DNA from: Thalassiosira profunda
Taxonomy: Eukaryota > Bacillariophyta > Thalassiosirophyceae > Thalassiosirales > Thalassiosiraceae
Length of the DNA stretch: 11,742 bases
Direction: 5' to 3'
Assembly: GCA_036939355.1 (NCBI GenBank)
Contig: JALLAP010000580.1
Coordinates: 1 to 11,742 of the forward strand
The position numbers and the translations under genes were made by a program. Shown one piece after another: positions 1 through 6,073 of this stretch (position 1 is its first letter; every line of letters starts with the position of its first letter). The notes beneath the pieces are model-generated. The model was given only the letters and a program-made list of their open reading frames with translations, had not been told where the DNA came from and ran no database searches.

Positions 1-254
1 GGAGTTTTGCGCAGTTGGCTGGCCTACAAATTCATCCACTAAAGTACTCGGTTAAAGAAAACTATTGTAAGTATTTTTACTTAGAGTGCGTAGCCACCTA
101 CCACCACCCATCAGAAATCACATCGAGCCCGCGCGGCCGCCCCACCACCAAGAAGCACCCCCCGCCGACACCATGCTCTAATCGGTCGATACACGGCGAC
201 CCGATGATGCAGTTTGCTTCCTTCAAAGTGGTATTGTTGCTATCGATACCAAAA
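1..254 (+). promoter_or_regulatory. Upstream/leader region of the NOA1-like gene
   Basis: The stretch before the chosen start at 255 stays open in the NOA1 frame back to position 15, but only from a TTG codon. The translated content is low-complexity and unlike the rest of the protein, so I treat it as promoter and 5' leader. A C-rich block at 155-172 (GCACCCCCCGCCGACACC) lies directly before an ATG at 173. It resembles the GCACCCCGCCCAC block that sits before the gene at 11649. No TATA box is evident. Alternative in-frame starts at 204 and 207 fall inside this region. Confidence 0.4.
173..181 (+). other. Minimal upstream ORF (ATG CTC TAA)
   Basis: An ATG in a good initiation context (ACACCATGC) is followed by one sense codon and TAA. 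It lies 82 bases before the main start at 255 and in another frame. If the transcript begins 5' of 173, this start-stop-like element would reduce initiation at the GTPase start or tune start choice between 204 and 255. The transcript start is not visible, so the element's presence in the mRNA is inferred. Confidence 0.35.
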
Positions 255-2585
255 ATGGCATCAATGTATCTCTTCCCTCGCGTGACGACGAGGGCCATCA
301 GCAGATGCACACATCACCTCTCTCGTGGCAGAACGAGGGATCGGGGCATATCGCACTTATTGCCCAGAGCATATGCCTCCCCACCAATGAATTTGCAACC
401 CAGAATGCGCAGCCGTGCCCCTGCGCAAGGATGCGTGGCTCGATTTGCAACCTCGTTATCTGCCGCCGATTACACCGAGGACGCCCAACTCGACAAACTG
501 ACAGTGAACGAGTTGAAGGAGAGACTGCGCGAGGAGGGACTGCCAACATCCGGCCTGAAGGCGGAGCTCGTCGAACGCCTGAGCGGAAATAGCTCGGATG
601 CAACGCCCAAAAAGAAGGCATCCAAGAAGCCGCCACCATCACCCAAACGAAAGTTCACGATCAACCCCAACTGGAAGAAGGAATTCAACGCGAACGCCCT
701 CAAAGAGGAGTTCGACAACATGGCCAAGAAGGAGGGATTCGACGATACCACTGCCTTTTTCGCCGTGGATGCCACGTTTGAGGACGATTTTACGGAAGAC
801 GATTACGAATTAGACATGGATGGGGACGATTTTGATGATGACCTCCCGGATTTGGGATCTTCTTCCGGACAAAGCATGGAAGAGAGGCTCGCGGCCGCAA
901 AGCGTGACCATGCGTTGGGCAGGGTCTCTGTCCCAGAGGAGTTGGACACCTTTGCGGACGAAGTGAGCTTCGACGACCTCAAAAAGCTCGGATTCCGGAG
1001 GGAGGTCAATCCGTTTGGGAACGACGAGACCCCAAGGCGGGATCAGTTCAAGGTGATCACGGGCTCCATGTCGTGTTCAGGATGCGGATCCAACTTCCAG
1101 CAAGAGGACGAGCTGCGTCCGGGATACCTGCCTCCCGAAAAGTACGAGACGCAGACGAAGCTAGCCCAAATCGAAGAGGCCCAGAATCTGCGGGAGAAGG
1201 CCGAGTCCTCGGATTGGTCGCCCGAGGACGAAGTGGACTGGCTCCTCCGTCAGGGCGACGACGTGTCCGAGGAAGAGGATCTCGCAAACCTTGACATTGA
1301 CGCAATGGCGATGCGAATGGGCCTAGACCTGGAAGTCCTCTCGCGGAAGAAGGTTCTGTGCAAGCGGTGCCACGGCCTGCAAAACTTTGGTACCGTCGAA
1401 GAGAAACTGCGCCCTGGATGGACGGACGAGCCCACTCTCTCTCAGGAAGAGTTCCGCAAACTGCTGCTGCCTCTCAAGGAAAAGACCGCGGTCATACTGG
1501 CTCTTGTGGACCTGTTCGATTTCAGCGGGTCGGTGCTGCCCGAGCTGGATCAGATTGCCGGTGAGAATCCTGTCATACTCGCGGCCAACAAGGCCGACTT
1601 GCTCCCCTCCGAGATGGGGCAGAATCGCGCCGAGAACTGGGTGCGCAGAGAGTTGGAATATTGCAACGTTCAATCCATTGCCAACATTGGCGGGGCTGTG
1701 CGGTTGGTCAGCTGCAAGACTGGGTTTGGCATCACGGCCATGATGGAGAAGGCCAGAAAGTTGGCCGAAGAAATGGACTGTGATATCTATGTGGTTGGTG
1801 CGGCGAATGCTGGAAAGAGTACGCTGGTCAATTATCTCCTGGACGAAAACGCTTCGAAGCGGTCAAAGTATGGAGGGAAGCAGCGGGCAGGGAACGCCAA
1901 CAAATGGAAGGGTTCCGTGACGACTTCTCCTCTGCCGGGAACAACGCTCAAGTTCATCAAGATTGAACTGGGCGGTGGCAAGTGCCTCTACGATACGCCG
2001 GGACTTCTCGTGCCGGGCTGTTTGACCGAACGCCTGACCCCGGAAGAGCTCAAGATTGTGGTGCCCAAAAAGCGCGTGGAGCCCATCACGTTCCGGGTAG
2101 CCTCCGGGAAGTGCGTTCTCGTGGGAGGCCTGGCGAAGATTGAAGTGATTGGAGATACCAAACCGTTTCTCTTCACCTTCTTTGTCGCGAATGATATCAA
2201 GCTGCATCCCACAGACTCGGAACGGGCCGATGATTTCGTGGCCAAGCACGTGGGAACGCTGCTGACACCGCCGCTCGAACCGGGCCCGGAACGGCTGGAG
2301 GAGATTGGCGAGTTCGAATACCACGAAATCGAGGTCAAGGGCGAAGGATGGAAGCAGGCAGCGGCGGACATTACACTGCGGGGACTTGGATGGGTCGCCG
2401 TGACGGGCGCGGGAACTGCAAAAATCCGAGTCGGCGTCCCCAAGGGCATTGGAATTACCGTGAGGCCTCCTCTCATGCCGTTCGACGTGTGGGAGGCGAC
2501 GGCCAAGTATACCGGGGGAAGGGCCGTGCGCAAGAGCGGCAAGTCGAGGAGTGGAAAGAGAAGAAAGGGTGTGGGGCGCAGTTAG
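255..2585 (+). CDS. NOA1: NOA1/YqeH-type circularly permuted GTPase with N-terminal SAP domain, organelle-targeted
   Basis: The 776-residue product belongs to the YqeH/NOA1/RIF1 family, GTPases needed for small ribosomal subunit assembly in bacteria and organelles; the old nitric-oxide-synthase label came from knock-down phenotypes. Residues 1-70 are Arg-rich and almost free of acidic residues, like a mitochondrial or plastid presequence. A SAP motif spans about 79-112, followed by a Lys/Pro stretch and a very acidic linker. A zinc finger is formed by C274-x2-C277 and C369-x2-C372 (CKRCHG). The GTPase motifs run in permuted order: G4 NKAD at 445, G5 SCK at 486, G1 GAANAGKS at 515-522, G2 PGTT at 561 and G3 DTPG at 580. 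A C-terminal domain ends in a Lys/Arg-rich tail. I chose ATG 255 for its context (AAAAATGG). ATGs at 204/207 would add a hydrophobic segment resembling a signal peptide. No intron is needed. A SAP fusion is known for diatom NOA proteins. Confidence 0.93.
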   Translation: MASMYLFPRVTTRAISRCTHHLSRGRTRDRGISHLLPRAYASPPMNLQPRMRSRAPAQGCVARFATSLSAADYTEDAQLDKLTVNELKERLREEGLPTSGLKAELVERLSGNSSDATPKKKASKKPPPSPKRKFTINPNWKKEFNANALKEEFDNMAKKEGFDDTTAFFAVDATFEDDFTEDDYELDMDGDDFDDDLPDLGSSSGQSMEERLAAAKRDHALGRVSVPEELDTFADEVSFDDLKKLGFRREVNPFGNDETPRRDQFKVITGSMSCSGCGSNFQQEDELRPGYLPPEKYETQTKLAQIEEAQNLREKAESSDWSPEDEVDWLLRQGDDVSEEEDLANLDIDAMAMRMGLDLEVLSRKKVLCKRCHGLQNFGTVEEKLRPGWTDEPTLSQEEFRKLLLPLKEKTAVILALVDLFDFSGSVLPELDQIAGENPVILAANKADLLPSEMGQNRAENWVRRELEYCNVQSIANIGGAVRLVSCKTGFGITAMMEKARKLAEEMDCDIYVVGAANAGKSTLVNYLLDENASKRSKYGGKQRAGNANKWKGSVTTSPLPGTTLKFIKIELGGGKCLYDTPGLLVPGCLTERLTPEELKIVVPKKRVEPITFRVASGKCVLVGGLAKIEVIGDTKPFLFTFFVANDIKLHPTDSERADDFVAKHVGTLLTPPLEPGPERLEEIGEFEYHEIEVKGEGWKQAAADITLRGLGWVAVTGAGTAKIRVGVPKGIGITVRPPLMPFDVWEATAKYTGGRAVRKSGKSRSGKRRKGVGRS

Positions 2586-2785
2586 ATGTTGAGTTTATGC
2601 AGTGTGCCTCTCCCCCGTGCCGAGTCTGATGGGTTGTGTTGGGTCTGTTAGGGAACAGGAAAGTGACTGGCCCGGCTTGAGGTCTACGGGTCGAGCTGAT
2701 ACAACACAGTTGCCAACACGGACTAAACGCACTGGCAGACGGACCTGATGGGCAATCTCAGCCAACCAACAACGCACTTAGCCCT

Positions 2786-3628
2786 CTACAGTTCCAATTC
2801 AGTGGGCTCGGCAGCACCCTCACCCTCGGCGGTGTCTTCCGCAGACGCGCTATCGTGTTCCTCGGAATCTTCTTCAGGTCCGGCCTGGTCTGGGGCACTC
2901 GCCGGCTCAACCTGTGCAGGCTCGGACTCTTCCACGGCATCGCCGTGGTCGCCCTCGAGCTCGCTCTGCCGAGGCTCGGGCTCCTCCGCCAGCTCCTGGT
3001 TGCGAGCCTCAACCTGGTGGCGCCCACGCGGTTTCTGCTGGATGGGCTCGGTCTCGCTCGCGATTTCCTCCAGGATTGCTTCCTTCGCGGGCTCACTGTT
3101 TAGCACAACCTCCTCGCTCTGAGCCTCTCGCCAGCTCCCCTTTTGGGTGAATCTGCCTCTGGGCTTGGCTGCAAGAGCCTCAGTCTCGATGGGAGCCTCG
3201 ACGGCCTCCTCCGAGGTCTCCTCAAGGCTCATCTTGGCATCCTCCAGCCCGGCCTGCTTCTCTCCGTGCTCGGCGAGGGCGGGCTCGAGGGCTTGCAAGA
3301 TACTGTCGTAGCCCCGGCGGCACCAATCGTATGGTTTGGCGCCCGTCCTCTGAACCATCTTGCAACCCTCCAAGGATGAGACGGAGAGCTCGGCCTCCTC
3401 GCAAATGGGAAGACAGGCTTGATCAAAGCCCCGCTTCCTTCCCTCAATGCACGCGTTGAATAGTTTTGGAACGGGGTGAAGCTTGAGAGATGCTTTGCAA
3501 GTGCCGATGTCGCCCAAGACGCCTTGACGAGCCTGCTCGCAAAGCACTTTGCAATCTCCCGACGCAGGCGCCGCCGCGCCCGCAAAGGATGCCCCGGCGA
3601 GGAGGAGGAGAGCACTGACCACCTTCAT
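2786..3628 (-). CDS. Secreted protein with duplicated four-Cys module and long acidic tail
   Basis: The 280-residue product matches no family I recognise. It starts with a clear signal peptide (MKVVSALLLLAGASFAGAAA), with likely cleavage near residue 20. The mature N-terminus holds eight cysteines at 26, 30, 44, 60, 72, 76, 89 and 103. These form two copies of C-x3-C-x12/13-C-x13/15-C, suggesting an internally duplicated, disulfide-bonded helical module. From about residue 115 on the protein is Cys-free, Glu/Ala/Pro-rich and strongly acidic, and is probably disordered. Two KPRGR segments in this tail (AKPRGRF, QKPRGRH) could be processing or binding sites. The start has A at -3 (ACGATGA). The gene is convergent with NOA1 across about 200 bases (2586-2785, where I see nothing else) and divergent from the next gene. 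An acidic secreted protein could be extracellular or cell-wall associated, but this is a guess. Confidence 0.82.
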   Translation of the reverse strand: MKVVSALLLLAGASFAGAAAPASGDCKVLCEQARQGVLGDIGTCKASLKLHPVPKLFNACIEGRKRGFDQACLPICEEAELSVSSLEGCKMVQRTGAKPYDWCRRGYDSILQALEPALAEHGEKQAGLEDAKMSLEETSEEAVEAPIETEALAAKPRGRFTQKGSWREAQSEEVVLNSEPAKEAILEEIASETEPIQQKPRGRHQVEARNQELAEEPEPRQSELEGDHGDAVEESEPAQVEPASAPDQAGPEEDSEEHDSASAEDTAEGEGAAEPTELEL

Positions 3629-3844
3629 CGTGTCTTCAGGTGTTGGACGGAGTGGGGAGACCGTCTAGTAGAGTCGCGCCTGTCAAAGAAGTGGCCAAGA
3701 GGATTTGTATTTCAACGCGTTCAAAAACAGAGTCACTTGTCGTTTAAAATTTCGAAATTCGCTTTTGAGATTTCAAACCTTGAATCTGATCAACACTTCT
3801 CGCGCGTTCGTCGCCTGCCGGGGGCGCCCCTCTCCTCCCGTATC
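3629..3844. promoter_or_regulatory. Divergent promoter region with AT-rich core
   Basis: This 216-base gap separates two genes reading outwards. Its middle (about 3735-3790) is AT-rich compared with the GC-rich flanks. It holds a perfect 12-base palindrome, AATTTCGAAATT, at 3748-3759, and a related TTTCAAA-rich stretch just after it. A pyrimidine- and GC-rich segment precedes the ATG at 3845. The layout fits a shared bidirectional promoter; no element has been tested. Confidence 0.45.
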
Positions 3845-6037
3845 ATGCTGGGGTTGTCGTGCGCCGAGTGCGTTTTCATTGGGGCGTATCTCCTGTTGGC
3901 GTGGAGCCCCATTTTGTGGCTGCGATGTGAGGATCCGGCCGACGCGTGGGCTCGCTTGCACTTTCGTCGAGTGAACGACGCCCTCTTGAATCGCAGCAAG
4001 GATGGGCTCGTTGCTTCCCAACACGGCATTGCCCATGCGTACCGCGACTTGGGCCTCTCCGACCCATCGATCGAGCAAATTGTCGAGCAGATTGTCCGCA
4101 ATCCCGAGCTCGCCGTGCGCCTCCACACCACCCGCGGCTATTCCATTGCTTCGCACGTTATTGGACGAAGGCATTGGCGAGGCGCTTCGAAGAGCAAACG
4201 GCGTAAGATGCGACGCGGCTGCGCAACTCTCGGCGTGTGCCTTCGTCCCGGACCGTCGTCGACGACGTCGCCTCGTCCTTTGAGGAGGCGCCGCTCGAGC
4301 AAGAAGACCAAGTCCAAGCGCTTAGTGTACAGGCCATCTGCTGCGGGGGCGTCGTCGCCGTCGCCCAAGGCCACCAACACTGCCCCCGAGGTGGCGCCAT
4401 CGAGCGAGACGACCTCGTCCGTGCCTAGCAAGACGTCGCCCGTCGAGGGGACGTTGTCTGTCGCCGACGCGCCGTTCCTCCTGCCGACGCTCTTTGACGA
4501 GCTGTCCACGCTCGACCAGTTGAGCGCGCTCGACATGGTGCTTGAGCTCTCCAGAATGGGCTTCTCGAGCCAAGCCAACAAGTGCCTCGAGTTGCTCTTG
4601 TCCAAGTGCCCGTGCGAGCCCTCGTCGACGTCGCCCGCGCAAGAGCACGCCGAGGCCTCCCCGCCCGTCGACACGTCGAGTTTGGACGAGCGCTCTGACG
4701 AGAGCTCCCCATTGTTCCACGATCCCGCTGAGAATGTGCCTCCGACCTACGGCTTGTCCTTCCCACCGCCCGACTTTGACTTTGACGCGTGCTCCGGCGA
4801 TGACGTGCCGTCCAGCGCAGTGCCCTCCGTGGCGATGCCCGAGGCCACGTCCGCCAAGGCGCAGTCCAGCGTCGAGACGTCTGCATTGTTCAGCGGCCTT
4901 GCCAAGGATGTGCCCTCAAACGCCTTGTCGTTTGACCCGCTGCACGTCAAGGCCCCCGACCGGATCGTTTCCATTCCTTTCCAATGGGACATGACGCTCG
5001 GCGACGTGAAAGCTATCGTCAAGGCAGAGGAAGCGACCGCGTGCAATGAGTTTGGTTTTCTTTTCGGTCAAAAGTGGTGCCAGAATGGCGATCTCACCCT
5101 CAGAGACTACAATCTCTATCCAGGCGCCACGCTCGAACTGGTGGAGAAAACACTCCCGTTGCTCGGAGGATCCCCCAATGCCAGCGATGGCGCGGCTCCC
5201 TTTCCGAGCGCTGAAAGCCTCAAGTCGGACTCGCTGAACGAAACAGAGCTTCGGGCTGCGGCTTTGGCCGTCGACGAGTGCTTGAAGAACACGCGGGCGG
5301 GCGACGCTAGCAACTCCAAGTGCCTCGCCGAGCTGACCCACAGCAATGCCGTGGCTCTCGGCCGCCTCGTGCAAACGGGGTCCACCGACGCGAGCGACTC
5401 TATCCTCTTCCGCAACATCATTTACAAGAGCGCCACGTTCATCGAAGCGTCCGAGCACGCCACGGAGGATGCAATGCTGGACTGCGCCAACTCCCAGCGT
5501 CTGGCAGACGAGCGCCTGAACGATCTGGCGTCCTCCTTCCGCTACACGCAAACGAACCCCGCGTTGATTGTGGTGGAGGGTTCGGGCATTGGCAAGACCG
5601 TCATTGCCCGTGGCGCTGAGATTTTTGCCACGGCTCCGTCTCGGCTGAACAAAGGCCGGAGGAAGTTACTCGCCCTCATGCACCATTTGAACAACTACTT
5701 GGACGCCGAGGGCAACGCCATCAAAGGCCGTGTGGAGGCGTTCGAGCGCGAGACCGAGGAGCGGATGGATTCCTTCGCTCACTTCCTCGAAGAGAACAGC
5801 GGGAAGCTTGCCAACCTTGGAGGCAAGCCGAACGGCTCTTCACATCTGCAGTTGGAGATGAACTACGGCTACAACGGGTGCGAGAAATACGTGTATCCCG
5901 GCGACCGCTGGAACAGGATGGGCGATCCCTTCGCCAAATGTCCCGGTTTTTGGACGAAGACTTGCGTCACCGTGAACAACCACCAGGCCGGTCACATCGA
6001 TTACAAACAGCCGCGGTCCCGACGGAGGCGCACGTGA
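3845..6037 (+). CDS. Large protein with ubiquitin-like domain ending in LLGG; probably the 5' part of the gene continuing at 6045
   Basis: The open frame encodes 730 residues from ATG 3845 (A at -3). The frame continues upstream to 3476 but overlaps the antisense secreted-protein gene, so that part is rejected. In order I see a hydrophobic N-terminal segment (about residues 9-28), a helical stretch, a basic patch near RRRRSSKKTKSKR, a long Ser/Pro-rich region, a short helical part around LSRMGFSSQ, and a ubiquitin-like fold at about 373-442. The last has MTLGDVKAIVKAEE, LFGQKW, NGDLTLRDYNLYPGATLELV and a terminal LLGG, as in ubiquitin. After it come a helical region and a Cys-containing stretch. 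Between about 4140 and 4430 the other two forward frames also look coding-like, so the N-terminal third may hide an intron or a wrong start. The stop at 6035 lies seven bases before the next start and codon use suggests one continuous gene. Function unknown. Confidence 0.6.
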   Translation: MLGLSCAECVFIGAYLLLAWSPILWLRCEDPADAWARLHFRRVNDALLNRSKDGLVASQHGIAHAYRDLGLSDPSIEQIVEQIVRNPELAVRLHTTRGYSIASHVIGRRHWRGASKSKRRKMRRGCATLGVCLRPGPSSTTSPRPLRRRRSSKKTKSKRLVYRPSAAGASSPSPKATNTAPEVAPSSETTSSVPSKTSPVEGTLSVADAPFLLPTLFDELSTLDQLSALDMVLELSRMGFSSQANKCLELLLSKCPCEPSSTSPAQEHAEASPPVDTSSLDERSDESSPLFHDPAENVPPTYGLSFPPPDFDFDACSGDDVPSSAVPSVAMPEATSAKAQSSVETSALFSGLAKDVPSNALSFDPLHVKAPDRIVSIPFQWDMTLGDVKAIVKAEEATACNEFGFLFGQKWCQNGDLTLRDYNLYPGATLELVEKTLPLLGGSPNASDGAAPFPSAESLKSDSLNETELRAAALAVDECLKNTRAGDASNSKCLAELTHSNAVALGRLVQTGSTDASDSILFRNIIYKSATFIEASEHATEDAMLDCANSQRLADERLNDLASSFRYTQTNPALIVVEGSGIGKTVIARGAEIFATAPSRLNKGRRKLLALMHHLNNYLDAEGNAIKGRVEAFERETEERMDSFAHFLEENSGKLANLGGKPNGSSHLQLEMNYGYNGCEKYVYPGDRWNRMGDPFAKCPGFWTKTCVTVNNHQAGHIDYKQPRSRRRRT

Positions 6038-6073
6038 CATTAACATGGGCGATCGGGTGCTTTTCCTCTGCAG
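6011..6073 (+). other. Frame-change zone: intron end, +1 shift or dicistronic junction
   Basis: Codon use supports frame 2 up to about 6010 (ending HIDYKQ) and frame 0 from about 6020-6045 on, leaving little room for a normal intron. Three readings fit. One is an extra base in the CCC run at 6018-6020, a real or sequencing indel. The second is an intron ending at 6073, where a branch-like ATTAAC (6039-6044) and tract CTTTTCCTCTGCAG look convincing; frame-compatible donors are weak (GTCCCG at 6016, 58 bases; GTGCGA at 5878, 196 bases). The third is two separate genes, because ATG 6045 has a strong context (AACATGG). Confidence 0.5.

Noticed and set aside
15..254. N-terminal extension of the NOA1 frame to position 15
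   Set aside because: It begins with TTG, has low-complexity content and no good start; ATG 255 has the best context. In-frame ATGs at 204/207 are kept as alternatives only.
1863..2542. Long minus-strand frames inside NOA1
   Set aside because: Antisense shadows of a clearly conserved GTPase coding sequence.
3476..3844. Upstream extension of the UBL frame
   Set aside because: It starts with GTG, runs antisense through the signal-peptide start of the secreted protein and covers the divergent promoter.
5576..5599. Walker A P-loop in EGSGIGKT
   Set aside because: The first position is Glu, not Gly/Ala, and no Walker B or NTPase context follows.
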